Assembly: GCA_013214065.1 (NCBI GenBank)
Contig: JABSPK010000013.1
Span: 1-64,000, forward strand
DNA length: 64,000 nt
Direction of reading: 5' to 3'
Source of the DNA: Flavobacteriaceae bacterium
Lineage (GTDB): Bacteria > Bacteroidota > Bacteroidia > Flavobacteriales > Flavobacteriaceae
Of this stretch, positions 26,773-34,426 are shown piece by piece. Each line of letters begins with the position of its first letter. Within the stretch, counting starts at the first letter, position 1. The notes beneath the pieces were generated by a model that worked only from the letters and a program-made list of their open reading frames with translations, did no database searches and was not told where the DNA came from. The position numbers were made by a program, and so were the translations under genes.

Positions 26773-26807
26773 ATAACGTTCCGGGCAGCACGCAACCGGA
26801 ACGTTAT
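26773..26807 (-). terminator. strong terminator of the DUF4331/TPR operon
   Basis: A perfect 12 bp stem ATAACGTTCCGG / CCGGAACGTTAT with an 11-base loop; on the minus strand it is followed by a TTATTTTTTTAG tract. It lies between the converging DUF547 and TPR genes and reads on the minus strand. Confidence 0.85.
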
Positions 26808-26844
26808 CCAAACAATCAAACAACACGAGACACTTCGTTCTAGC

Positions 26845-28119
26845 TTAAAGCGCATAAATGGTTTCGGCAGTTGCCGGCCCCAACTCGTAAAGTGCCCCTA
26901 AAAGTTCTTGCTTCAAGGCCTTGACCCTGTCAAATCCCCCGTTCTCTTTATACACCCTGGCCATGGTGAGCATGGCAACGGGTTCGAACGTCTTACCCTC
27001 AACTTCATTTTGAATGATTTTCAAGGCTTTTACCTTATAGCCCAATTCCAGGTAGGTTTTGGCCAATAGTCCAAAAGTTTCGGGCGTTGGCCTGGCCTCA
27101 ACTTCTTGTAGGGCCAGCGTATGGGCCGCATTCAATTCACCAGCATCCAACAAGAGGTCGATTTGTGGGCCATGGTACATTACCCCGTAGGCCTCGTTTT
27201 GGACTATACTTAAAAATCGATTTCGCAAGGCAGCGGCCTTGGTATCCCCCAAAACCTCAAGGATGTCCGCTTTTAGAAGCCCGTAATCCGGAGACGCATT
27301 GGTTTGGGTGACCGCGTCTAGGATTCGAAGCGCTTCTTTGGCATTCTTGTCATGCGAGAATACGATCCAGGCCAGCCCTTTCAACGCATATGCATTATGA
27401 GGGTCCAATTCCAAAGCCTTAAGATAATGGCGGTAAGAGGCTTCTATGCGCCCATCATGTCCGTAATAGTCGGCGATGTTGGTGTATGACCACAAACGAA
27501 GGCTTCGGTTCTTCGACCGATCGGCAATGGCCATGGCTTTTTCCATGAATTGTATCGTCGTAGCCAGATCGCCCTTGTGATCGTTCCATTTCGCCGCCCG
27601 GATCAAGTAGCCGAAATTGGAGGGGTTGTCGATGCTATCCAAAAACGCTTGCGCTTTGGTATACTGGCCTAATTCCATGTGTACATCGAAAAGCAACGCC
27701 TGGGTTTCGGTTTTACCCCCTCCCCAAGCAGCTGCTTTCTCCGCCAAGGCCAGGGCTTCTTTAAAGCGATGCTGTGAAATATAATTACGCGAAAGGGCCC
27801 TAGCGTAAGCCGCTTTGTTCATATGGGTTACCTCCAAACTTTTGGTCAGTGCGGATTCGGCCTTCTTTAGGTCTGCGATATTCCCTTTCGCGGCGAACCT
27901 TCCTATATAGCTTCCGGCGACATTGCCCAATGCCAATGCCTGCAGGCTATCCGATTTGATCTTGGAATTCCAAAGTTCGTAATAGGGCGAAGGCTCCGAA
28001 GCTGATTTCGGTTGTAAATACCCTTCATAGTCCGCGACTTGTGTCGCAAAGGTCGGTGCTTGGTTACAGGCCACCAGTACGATGGCCAAACCACATAGGA
28101 TGATTGCTTTCAATCTCAT
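26845..28119 (-). CDS. TPR-repeat lipoprotein
   Basis: The 424-residue protein starts at ATG 28119 (MRLKAIILCGLAIVLVACNQ, lipobox Cys18). The frame is open to an ATG at 28176 that forms a TAATG junction with the upstream gene, so a 19-residue longer form, coupled to translation of that gene, is possible. Repeating helix pairs of the TPR type fill residues about 60-415 (for example EALALAEKAAAWGGGK, YRHYLKALELDPHNAYALKGLAWI). It is the last gene of an operon with two DUF4331 proteins and is likely a periplasmic scaffold for them. Confidence 0.85.
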   Translation of the reverse strand: MRLKAIILCGLAIVLVACNQAPTFATQVADYEGYLQPKSASEPSPYYELWNSKIKSDSLQALALGNVAGSYIGRFAAKGNIADLKKAESALTKSLEVTHMNKAAYARALSRNYISQHRFKEALALAEKAAAWGGGKTETQALLFDVHMELGQYTKAQAFLDSIDNPSNFGYLIRAAKWNDHKGDLATTIQFMEKAMAIADRSKNRSLRLWSYTNIADYYGHDGRIEASYRHYLKALELDPHNAYALKGLAWIVFSHDKNAKEALRILDAVTQTNASPDYGLLKADILEVLGDTKAAALRNRFLSIVQNEAYGVMYHGPQIDLLLDAGELNAAHTLALQEVEARPTPETFGLLAKTYLELGYKVKALKIIQNEVEGKTFEPVAMLTMARVYKENGGFDRVKALKQELLGALYELGPATAETIYAL

Positions 28120-28175
28120 TGATTCATGTATTGGAAAGGAGGGGGTATACCCCTCCCGAAAATGGTTAACATTCA

Positions 28176-28883
28176 TTATTCAGGAGATCCGAGATAGGGA
28201 AACCCATCGATCAGATCGGAAGTTAATCCGACCCCATCCGTGACCAATAAAGGGAGACCGCCTTCCCCGTTGAAACGTGCACCATCGCCCCCTCCGAATA
28301 GCAATATCAATGAAATGTCGATGACATCGTCCGATGGGGTCCTTCCGGTCAAACCGATCCCCCCTTCATAGTTCGGTGCGCCCATACCCGGATTGAAATA
28401 GGTGGTCGGGGCATCAGGGGCCACCTCGAGGACGTCGGTGGCCAAAACAGTCGTCAACACGGCGGCGGTGACTGGGTTATCGGTAAAACCATCATTCGCC
28501 GGACCGTTCAGGATATCACCCAAAATGTTGGGTTGGTAATCGACCGCATCGGCGGGCAAGCCCAATGCAATGGCATAAGCATCGTGTAGGGCCTCCAATC
28601 GCGCTTCGAAACCAGGTTGGAACATCGGCCCCATTTCAGAAGGAATGGCCTGGTTATGCATATCCTTAATCGGGCCATCGGCACTTAAGACCGTATTGAT
28701 CCCCGGCCTTCCCATAAAATCGACCTGCGTATAGGTTCCTGAAAAATCAGGGCTTACCGGCATCATATCATCATCCATCATGACCGTATCATCTTGTGTG
28801 ATGTCGTCATCATTCGAACAAGCTCCCATACCTAAAGTGATGAGGGCTATCAAGGCCATTCCAAATATTTTTTTCGTTGTCAT
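28176..28883 (-). CDS. DUF4331-type lipoprotein
   Basis: The 235-residue product has a lipobox (LGMGACSN, Cys22), an Asp/Met-rich stretch (DDDITQDDTVMMDDDMMPVSP) that could bind cations, and a DUF4331-like body: GRPGINTVL, EALHDAYAIALGLPADAVDYQPNILGDILNGP, and the C-terminal GRTPSDDVIDISLILLFGG. It appears to be a second-half DUF4331 relative. Its stop overlaps the possible upstream ATG of the TPR gene, and it follows the first DUF4331 gene by 21 bp. Confidence 0.8.
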   Translation of the reverse strand: MTTKKIFGMALIALITLGMGACSNDDDITQDDTVMMDDDMMPVSPDFSGTYTQVDFMGRPGINTVLSADGPIKDMHNQAIPSEMGPMFQPGFEARLEALHDAYAIALGLPADAVDYQPNILGDILNGPANDGFTDNPVTAAVLTTVLATDVLEVAPDAPTTYFNPGMGAPNYEGGIGLTGRTPSDDVIDISLILLFGGGDGARFNGEGGLPLLVTDGVGLTSDLIDGFPYLGSPE

Positions 28884-28904
28884 TTCTAGGAGTTTAATTG
28901 TTTG

Positions 28905-29588
28905 TTATTGTCTTCTGTTGGTGGTGACCCATGTCTTATACACCGGTACACCCAGCACATTGGTTGCCGTAGGGCTTCCTAAAAGCGAATTCGGCAGCTC
29001 CACCGCAATGGTCAGGGTATTCGCCCCATCAAAGGTATCTTCACCAGGGTTGTTGAACCCTGAATTATCGGCCATACTCGGGGCCAATACTTCGTTGAAT
29101 CGGAAGAAATCAAAGTAAAAGGGGTCTGCTCGTGGGCCAGCGAAGAGGGAAACGCCCTCGGCAGTGGTGGCGACGACGGCTTCGTTGGCTGAGATGGCCA
29201 CATCACCCAGAGGGGCACCAATGGCGACCGTACTGCTCAAACCGGTGTTATCGGGGGCAATGGGACCAAAGAAATACATGCGCCCATCCCTTGGAATTGC
29301 TTGGATGACCAGGTCTTCGACCAAATCGCCATCAAGATCGATGTTGATTTCCGTTAAAACGTCTTCATCGAACGAACCATATGCCAAGTCGGGTAAGACG
29401 TCCGATTGTAAGTCGACCACAAAGGCCGTGTTGGAGGAACCCTCAGTGGGTTCAAAGGCAAAGTAATCGGCAATATCGGCGGTGGTGCCCATACTAGCCG
29501 GGGCGTCGATATGATCAGCGGCAATCAAAACCAGCATGATCACGGTCGCAAGGCCCAAAATCTTAGGTAAGCTGTTAACTTTTCTCAT
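28905..29588 (-). CDS. DUF4331 domain protein
   Basis: The 227-residue protein has a signal-like N terminus (SLPKILGLATVIMLVLIAA), then DHIDAPASMGTTADIADYFAFEP, the hallmark start of DUF4331, and LPNSLLGSPTATNVLGVPVYKTWVTT at the end. Asp-rich segments (INIDLDGDLVEDL) recall calcium sites. It heads the operon DUF4331-DUF4331-TPR, an arrangement seen elsewhere with ECF sigma factors; none is adjacent here. Function unknown; export to the periplasm or surface is inferred. Confidence 0.8.
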   Translation of the reverse strand: MRKVNSLPKILGLATVIMLVLIAADHIDAPASMGTTADIADYFAFEPTEGSSNTAFVVDLQSDVLPDLAYGSFDEDVLTEINIDLDGDLVEDLVIQAIPRDGRMYFFGPIAPDNTGLSSTVAIGAPLGDVAISANEAVVATTAEGVSLFAGPRADPFYFDFFRFNEVLAPSMADNSGFNNPGEDTFDGANTLTIAVELPNSLLGSPTATNVLGVPVYKTWVTTNRRQ

Positions 29589-29752
29589 TGTTCATTTGTT
29601 AATTGTTATTTGTATCTATCCTACCTACGGCACATTTAGACAAGGGTTTGCTTTTCGGTGTTAAAAAATTGAAAAATGCCGTACTGCGTGCCTGGCAACT
29701 GACCGGTTAAATCAGATTAATTGTTTTTCTTTGATACCTAATCCCAATCAAA

Positions 29753-30943
29753 ATGAACCCCTCAGCTTCCGGATGGATCAATAAATTCGGGTATTTGTTG
29801 GAAGAACATGCCGCTCCGTATGAAGCCTTTCCAGCCTTATACCAAGACCTTCTGGATTTTGGGTTCATCTATGGCATCCATCTTTACTCTCCAGGATTCA
29901 TAGCACTTGAACACGAACTGACCGAAGATGAAATTGCGAAAATCAACCTACTGACGGCCCTTTACTTTTCTTATGGTTTCGAAACCGGTAAAACGGGATT
30001 CGCCGATTTCGTGGAAACCGTTTTCAATTATTACCAAGCACTGGAAGTCGGCAACATTTCCTTTCTCAGCAAGATCTTAAGCGGTAAAAAAACCGAAGCC
30101 CAATTGGAAAAGCTGTTGGATTCTCGGATTTACCTAAACGGCAATGCCTTCAACAAGGTCATCGGCAACAGTTTGACCAATTCCTTGCTTTATGTCGATA
30201 TTTTGATCTTTCGGTATTATCTAAAAGGAAATACGGACCTGATACCCCATGCCCAATTACTTGAATACGTCACCATCAATATTGCCTATCAAGCACTGAA
30301 TTCGAAAGATCAACATAAGAACGACGACAAACTGATCCAACTCCTTGCCTCCTCTTTGACTTATGTCGATCTTAAAAACGCACAGTTCGACGGTTCCTAT
30401 CTTGACCTTCTCAAACGGAGCTTTAGTTCCTGCGAAAAAGACTATCTGCTCGACATGGCCTGCTTGACGGTTTGGGAAGACGGCTCCCTGGATTATACCG
30501 AATCAGAGTTTATTTTCGGCATAGGAAAGGACCTGGGAAAAAGTGAAAATGAAGTTCAAAAAGCACTTGAAAACGTAACCGGTTTTTTTGGAAAGAACTT
30601 TGATAAAATCCCCTATCTAAAAGACACGAATTTGGCGGCCAAATACTATGATGGCATGACCAAAAATGTCAGCAAATTAATTCTACGGAATAGCAAACGA
30701 CTTAAAAAGGAACTATCGGAAAGTAAGGAATTGATGCAGCTCTTAGCGAAATCAACCACCAAAGACCTTACCCCTGAAGAGCGGAAAAAAATACAACAGC
30801 AATTGCTCGATATCTTCAAGACCATTCCCTCTTTGGCGATCTTTATACTACCCGGTGGTGCAGTGCTTTTACCTATTTTCATCAAACTGATACCGAAACT
30901 GCTCCCTTCGGCTTTTGATGACAATAGAATTACGAAAAATTAG
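29753..30943 (+). CDS. LETM1-related protein
   Basis: The 396-residue protein lacks a signal peptide. Residues 1-335 are helical with a TerB-like calcium-stress pattern (LLDMACLTVWEDGSLDYTESEFIFGIGKDL, about 220-260), and the C terminus has the LETM1-like block EERKKIQQQLLDIFKTIPSLAIFILPGGAVLLPIFIKLIPKLLPSAF (about 340-388), including a single membrane-associated hairpin or helix. Bacteroidota homologues are labelled LETM1-related biofilm-associated. Mitochondrial LETM1 is a cation/proton exchanger component; the bacterial role is unclear. Monocistronic. Confidence 0.8.
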   Translation: MNPSASGWINKFGYLLEEHAAPYEAFPALYQDLLDFGFIYGIHLYSPGFIALEHELTEDEIAKINLLTALYFSYGFETGKTGFADFVETVFNYYQALEVGNISFLSKILSGKKTEAQLEKLLDSRIYLNGNAFNKVIGNSLTNSLLYVDILIFRYYLKGNTDLIPHAQLLEYVTINIAYQALNSKDQHKNDDKLIQLLASSLTYVDLKNAQFDGSYLDLLKRSFSSCEKDYLLDMACLTVWEDGSLDYTESEFIFGIGKDLGKSENEVQKALENVTGFFGKNFDKIPYLKDTNLAAKYYDGMTKNVSKLILRNSKRLKKELSESKELMQLLAKSTTKDLTPEERKKIQQQLLDIFKTIPSLAIFILPGGAVLLPIFIKLIPKLLPSAFDDNRITKN

Positions 30944-31023
30944 GTCAATTTTGGTGGAAAAGCCACTATAAGGAAAATCTATATTGAATTTTAAATCTAT
31001 CTTTTCCAGATATTTAAGTTATT

Positions 31024-31779
31024 TTATTCCAACCAAAGCTTGAAGTCTTTCACCCGTTCCCTACTGACGATAATCTCCGCCTCCTTAAAGGTACTCATTT
31101 TAATTTGAAGTCGTGAATTGGTATATGAAATGATGTCTTTGATGTGGTTGATATTCACGTAGAACTTACGGCTGACCCGAAAGAACTTTTTTGGTGCGAG
31201 TTCCCCTTCCAGGTTTTCGAGGGTGGTATCCAACAGGTAGTTTCTGCCATCGACGGTCGCAGCATAGGTCCCTTTGTTTTCACTATAAAAACATTCGACC
31301 TCATCGGCGTTGATGATCTTAAGGTGCTGCCCTACCCTAGCGGTGAACCGTTTTTTGTATTCGCGTTCGACCGGGTTCACCAAGAGCTTTTTGATGTCTT
31401 CGAAATCGACGGAGATCTTCTCCCGCTCAGGCTTGATTTCACGGTACTGACCCACCGCCTTTTCGAGCTCTTCATCGTCGATGGGCTTGAGAAGATAGTC
31501 GATACTGTTCAGCTTGAAGGCCTGGAGGGCATATTCGTCATAAGCAGTAGTGAAGATGATAGCGCTTTTCACATGGACGACTTCAAAAATCTCGAACGAC
31601 AATCCGTCTGAAAGTTGGATGTCCAAAAATATCAAATCGGGATGTTCGTTGTTTTGAAACCATTCGATCGCCTCTTCGACCGAATGCAACATGGTCGAGA
31701 CATCCACATCCAAATCGGCCAACAATCGATTGAGGCGTCTTGCAGCCGGTTTTTCGTCTTCAATAATGATTACGTTCAT
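31024..31779 (-). CDS. LytTR family response regulator
   Basis: The 251-residue protein has a receiver domain (acid pocket IIEDE, phospho-acceptor Asp53 in LIFLDIQLSDG, Lys98 in DYLLKPID) and a LytTR DNA-binding domain (about 140-250, ARVGQHLKIINADEVECFYSENKGTYA, RVSRKFYVNINHIKDI). It is transcribed in the same direction as, and 21 bp after, the last of the 2TM genes, and the LytS-type kinase with a 2TM tail lies 2.6 kb upstream. The pair is likely a two-component system split by the 2TM array. Confidence 0.93.
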   Translation of the reverse strand: MNVIIIEDEKPAARRLNRLLADLDVDVSTMLHSVEEAIEWFQNNEHPDLIFLDIQLSDGLSFEIFEVVHVKSAIIFTTAYDEYALQAFKLNSIDYLLKPIDDEELEKAVGQYREIKPEREKISVDFEDIKKLLVNPVEREYKKRFTARVGQHLKIINADEVECFYSENKGTYAATVDGRNYLLDTTLENLEGELAPKKFFRVSRKFYVNINHIKDIISYTNSRLQIKMSTFKEAEIIVSRERVKDFKLWLE

Positions 31780-31800
31780 ATATGCCCTAGGTTAAATTGC

Positions 31801-32160
31801 TTATTTGCGTTCAAATTTATCGATCTCAGCGCTTTCTTCACGAATGATCTTACGGATTTGTCGTTCTTCCCATTTTTTGAAAGGGCTTTTGGCAAAGACC
31901 GAAAGACCATGGATCAGCAAAAAGATCCCCCAAACGATGGGGGTACCCCAAACGTTCCAATTGATCCAATCCATAAATTCTTGATTGCCCAATAGTTCCT
32001 CACTGATCAAAATGAACCTGAACTGCCCCGAAAAGATCAGTAATACCGTGTTTACGATGACATATGCGGTTAGATGTTGATAAAACCCTTTGATCGAATT
32101 GACCCGTTCTTGGGCCCGCTGACGTCTAAATTCATTGATGTTGTTTTGGTCCATGGTCAT
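31801..32160 (-). CDS. 2TM domain protein, copy A (119 aa)
   Basis: The start at ATG 32160 overlaps the stop of copy B (ATGA), so the two are coupled; a second ATG lies two codons later. The basic N-terminal helix reads RRQRAQERVNSIKGFYQHLTAY, TM1 VIVNTVLLIF, a longer extracytoplasmic loop than in D-F (GNQEFMDWINWNVW), TM2 IVWGIFLLIHGLSVF, and tail KKWEERQIRKIIREE. It is the most diverged copy together with B, and lies next to the LytTR gene. Both termini are predicted cytosolic. Function unknown. Confidence 0.88.
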   Translation of the reverse strand: MTMDQNNINEFRRQRAQERVNSIKGFYQHLTAYVIVNTVLLIFSGQFRFILISEELLGNQEFMDWINWNVWGTPIVWGIFLLIHGLSVFAKSPFKKWEERQIRKIIREESAEIDKFERK

Positions 32161-32492
32161 TTGTATTTTTTGGTTTCTTCTTGTTCTTCGTCCAAATACT
32201 TTTGGATTTGGCGTTCTTCCCACTTTCTTAAGAAGGTGAATTTATGACGATACAGGATCAACCCGTGAACCGCCAATATCGCTCCCCAAATGATGATGTT
32301 GAGATCGACCCATGCGAAGTAGTAGGCTTCTTCCGGGAACCATTCGGGCATCAATGGCAACAGCCAACCTTTACGCATGACGAATAAGATTCCATTCACG
32401 ATCAAAAAAATCTTCAGGTGCCTGAAAAAGCCCTTGTATTCTTCCACTTTCTTTTTGGCGAGTGCCCTTCGTTCTTCGATACTTCGTGTCAT
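32157..32492 (-). CDS. 2TM domain protein, copy B (111 aa)
   Basis: It starts at ATG 32492, two bases after the stop of copy C, and overlaps copy A by four bases. N-terminal helix EERRALAKKKVEEYKGFFRHL, TM1 FLIVNGILFVM, a 30-residue loop with aromatic residues (PEWFPEEAYYFAW), TM2 IIIWGAILAVHGLILY and tail LRKWEERQIQKYLDEEQEE. The conserved W, G and H of TM2 are retained. Long loop separates A and B from the shorter C-F group. Confidence 0.88.
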   Translation of the reverse strand: MTRSIEERRALAKKKVEEYKGFFRHLKIFLIVNGILFVMRKGWLLPLMPEWFPEEAYYFAWVDLNIIIWGAILAVHGLILYRHKFTFLRKWEERQIQKYLDEEQEETKKYK

Positions 32493-32494
32493 GA

Positions 32495-32800
32495 TTACAG
32501 GTATTTACCGGCATCCTCCCGGTCTTTATCAATGTATTTTTGGATCTGTCGTTCTTCCCAGTTCTTTGAGAACAGCAGATTGAACCCAAAGACTTTGGAA
32601 GCATGGAAAAAGAGGCCGATTCCCCAGAAAAACGGGGTGATGAAATGGCCCCATTGCCAAAAGCGTTCCGTATTCAAAAAGATATTGATCAACAGGAAGA
32701 TATTGATGGCCGTATAGATACTGGCGTGTATGTAAAAGCCTTTGATCTCATCAACGCGCTTCTTGGCGCGTTTCATTTTTTCCTCGTTCATTTCTTTCAT
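32495..32800 (-). CDS. 2TM domain protein, copy C (101 aa)
   Basis: ATG 32800 (MKEMNEEKMKRAKKRVDEIKGFY) is preferred because it leaves the same two-base gap after copy D's stop as seen between C and B; ATG 32812 would overlap D. TM1 YTAINIFLLINIFL, short loop TERFWQWGHF, TM2 FFWGIGLFFHASKVFG, tail SKNWEERQIQKYIDKDRED. It retains all motif residues. Position in the middle of the array suggests origin by tandem duplication. Confidence 0.87.
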   Translation of the reverse strand: MKEMNEEKMKRAKKRVDEIKGFYIHASIYTAINIFLLINIFLNTERFWQWGHFITPFFWGIGLFFHASKVFGFNLLFSKNWEERQIQKYIDKDREDAGKYL

Positions 32801-32802
32801 GA

Positions 32803-33105
32803 TTATTTCCATTTTGTGGGATTGTTATCCTCGTCCATGTATTGTTTGATCTTGCGTTCTTCCCAATCGCGGCCGAAGAACGGATTGAGGTTAAAGGTTC
32901 CGATGGCGTGGAACAGGATTCCGATGCCCCATCCGAACGCGGCCCAAAGAAACCACATATAGCGCCATCCATCGACATAGTAATTCAAGATGGCCAACCC
33001 GCTGATGACCACTATATAGGCCGTAAGGTTGCTGTAGAACTTTTTAAGTTCGGCCACCCGTTCTTTAGCCCTGATGTATTTGGTTTCCTTGTTTTTGATA
33101 TCCAT
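32803..33105 (-). CDS. 2TM domain protein, copy D (100 aa)
   Basis: The start at ATG 33105 (MDIKNKETKYIRAKERVAELKKFY) is chosen over an in-frame extension to 33180 that would read through the intergenic gap. TM1 YIVVISGLAILNYYV, loop DGWRYMWFLW, TM2 AAFGWGIGILFHAIGTF, tail GRDWEERKIKQYMDEDNN. N-terminal KETKYxRA and the tail are nearly identical to those of copy E, pointing to a recent duplication of the D/E pair. Confidence 0.9.
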   Translation of the reverse strand: MDIKNKETKYIRAKERVAELKKFYSNLTAYIVVISGLAILNYYVDGWRYMWFLWAAFGWGIGILFHAIGTFNLNPFFGRDWEERKIKQYMDEDNNPTKWK

Positions 33106-33131
33106 GCTGTTCGTTTTTCGGATGTCAGGAA

Positions 33132-33428
33132 TCAATACCGATCCTCTTCCATATATTGTTTGATTTTGCGTTCTTCCCAATCACGGCCCATAATCCCGTT
33201 CAAACCAAAGATCCTGAACGCTTTGAGTACCAGGCTCAAGCCGACCCCGAAGACCACCCACAAGAACCACGGATGGTACCATTCGTTCAAGTAGTAATTG
33301 ATAGCGGCAACGATGATTATGGCGATGAGGCCTCGAAAGCAGCGACCATAAAAGTCCTTGAGTTCGGTAACCCGGTCACGGGCCCTTAAATATTTGGTTT
33401 CTTTGTTGGGTGTATTGGTATAGTCCAT
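33132..33428 (-). CDS. 2TM domain protein, copy E (98 aa), diverged in TM2
   Basis: It starts at ATG 33428 (MDYTNTPNKETKYLRARDRVTEL). The N-terminal and C-terminal motifs are intact (GRDWEERKIKQYMEED), but TM2 reads FGVGLSLVLKAFRIFG, so the Trp-Gly pair and the His present in the other six domains are replaced (Lys at the His position). If those residues form a functional site, this copy has lost it and may act as a partner or dominant spacer. TM1 is also unusually Ile/Ala-rich (LIAIIIVAAINYYL). Confidence 0.87.
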   Translation of the reverse strand: MDYTNTPNKETKYLRARDRVTELKDFYGRCFRGLIAIIIVAAINYYLNEWYHPWFLWVVFGVGLSLVLKAFRIFGLNGIMGRDWEERKIKQYMEEDRY

Positions 33429-33450
33429 GATGGTCTTGTTTATAAAGTTA

Positions 33451-33729
33451 TTAAAAAGTATCACTCTCCATATACTCTTTGATCTTGCGCTCTTCCCAGT
33501 CCTTTCCTAAGAAGGGCATGTAACCGAAGGCGCCGAATCCGTGGGCGATGACCCCGATTCCCCACCCTATGGCTGGGAAGATCACCCATGGGAAACTGGT
33601 GGTGTAGTAGTTCAATAAGGCCAATAGTGGGATCACGATGGCATAAGCCGTCAAGTTTCCGTAGAAGCCTTTGATCGCTTCGACTTTCTCTTTAGCTTTT
33701 TGGTATCTGTAGTCTTGTGTGGTTTCCAT
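33451..33729 (-). CDS. 2TM domain protein, copy F (92 aa)
   Basis: The start at ATG 33729 (METTQDYRYQKAKEKVEAIKGFYGNLTAY) is preferred to an in-frame extension to 33780. It is the shortest copy and the closest to the domain fused to the kinase: YGNLTAYAIVIPLLALLN versus YGNLISYCLVIPFLWWLN, then IGWGIGVIAHGFGAFGYMPFLGK and WEERKIKEYMESD. It is first in the array; the 166 bp upstream region, shared with a divergent membrane gene, should hold the array promoter. Confidence 0.9.
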   Translation of the reverse strand: METTQDYRYQKAKEKVEAIKGFYGNLTAYAIVIPLLALLNYYTTSFPWVIFPAIGWGIGVIAHGFGAFGYMPFLGKDWEERKIKEYMESDTF

Positions 33730-33788
33730 AATATCTTGTTTTATCGTTTGTTTTAAAGTACAGTACGAATATCCGTCCAAAGGGCCAC

Positions 33789-33798
33789 TTTTTAAAAA
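33789..33798. promoter_or_regulatory. AT-rich palindrome in the 2TM array upstream region
   Basis: TTTTTAAAAA, a 10 bp palindrome flanked by CAC and GTG-like triplets, lies 60 bp upstream of copy F in the divergent region with the gene at 33896. It could be an operator or simply an A/T run. Confidence 0.25.
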
Positions 33799-33820
33799 GG
33801 GAGTGACCGAATTGTAGGTT

Positions 33821-33854
33821 TTGGGGTATGGATTGTGGATTTCACGTATTTTTA
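33821..33854 (+). promoter_or_regulatory. -33/-7 promoter for the 33896 gene
   Basis: TTG at 33821-33823, 23 bp spacer, TATTTTTA (one mismatch to TAnnTTTG) at 33847-33854, 41 bp before ATG 33896. Confidence 0.4.
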
Positions 33855-33895
33855 ATTCCGATCCTTAGTTGTAGAACCTTCAAAATCCGCTGCCT

Positions 33896-34411
33896 ATGAC
33901 CGTTACCGACCTGTTCCGACTCCTCATAAAATCACTCGGACTGTACAGTCTTATCGAAGTGGTTTCGCATTTCCTACTCCCACAGATGACCGTGAATTGG
34001 GGTTTTGATGCCTTTGGTTTGGCGTTCTTTTTGATCTACTTCCTACTTTGGATGGCGCTCTCATTCCTCCTATTGTTCAAAACCGACAAGCTGATCCGTT
34101 GGTTGCGGCTCGATAGAGGATTCGACTCCAAATCAGTGGACATGGCCGGTTTGGATGCGGAGACCCTATTTCGATTCGGATTGTTCGTGGTGGGATTATT
34201 GCTTATCGCCGATAACATCGCACCTTTTGTGAATTTCTGCTATTTGGCCTTTAAGGCCGAGGTATCGGGAAACGGTTTGGATCAAGCGGCCGCCGTGGTC
34301 CTCGAGCAATATGTGGATTGGGGATGGTGGATGCGCTCAGGATTGGGGCTCCTGTTCGGCACCTTGGTTATTTTCAACACCAAATGGTTGGCTCGGAAGC
34401 TAGCGCGCTAA
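33896..34411 (+). CDS. uncharacterised four-TM membrane protein
   Basis: The 171-residue protein has about four TM segments (LIEVVSHFLLP region, FGLAFFLIYFLLWMALSFLLLF, FGLFVVGLLLIADNIAPFVNF, SGLGLLFGTLVIFNTKWL) and short cytosolic loops with DKLIRWLRLDRGFDSKSV. I recognise no family. It lies on the opposite strand between the kinase gene and copy F of the 2TM array and is convergent with the kinase gene, 15 bp apart, so it breaks what would otherwise be one minus-strand transcription unit. Confidence 0.75.
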   Translation: MTVTDLFRLLIKSLGLYSLIEVVSHFLLPQMTVNWGFDAFGLAFFLIYFLLWMALSFLLLFKTDKLIRWLRLDRGFDSKSVDMAGLDAETLFRFGLFVVGLLLIADNIAPFVNFCYLAFKAEVSGNGLDQAAAVVLEQYVDWGWWMRSGLGLLFGTLVIFNTKWLARKLAR

Positions 34412-34426
34412 TGGGTTTCGGATGGG

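Larger units (their letters stand above)
31801..33729 (-). repeat. tandem array of six 2TM-domain genes
   Basis: Six consecutive minus-strand genes encode paralogous proteins of 92-119 residues that share a basic helix with A-x-x-[RK]-V and I/L-K-x-F-[YF], two TM helices, a W-G...H motif in the second helix and the tail W-E-E-R-[QK]-I. A seventh copy is the C terminus of the histidine kinase at 34427. The nucleotide segment encoding the tail (TGATCTTGCGNTCTTCCCA on the plus strand) is visibly repeated in four copies (kinase, D, F and nearly E). See the individual genes below. Confidence 0.92.

Noticed and set aside
32797-32812. Earlier start (ATG 32812) for 2TM copy C
   Set aside because: It would overlap copy D by ten bases, whereas ATG 32800 gives the same two-base gap as seen between the next pair of genes.
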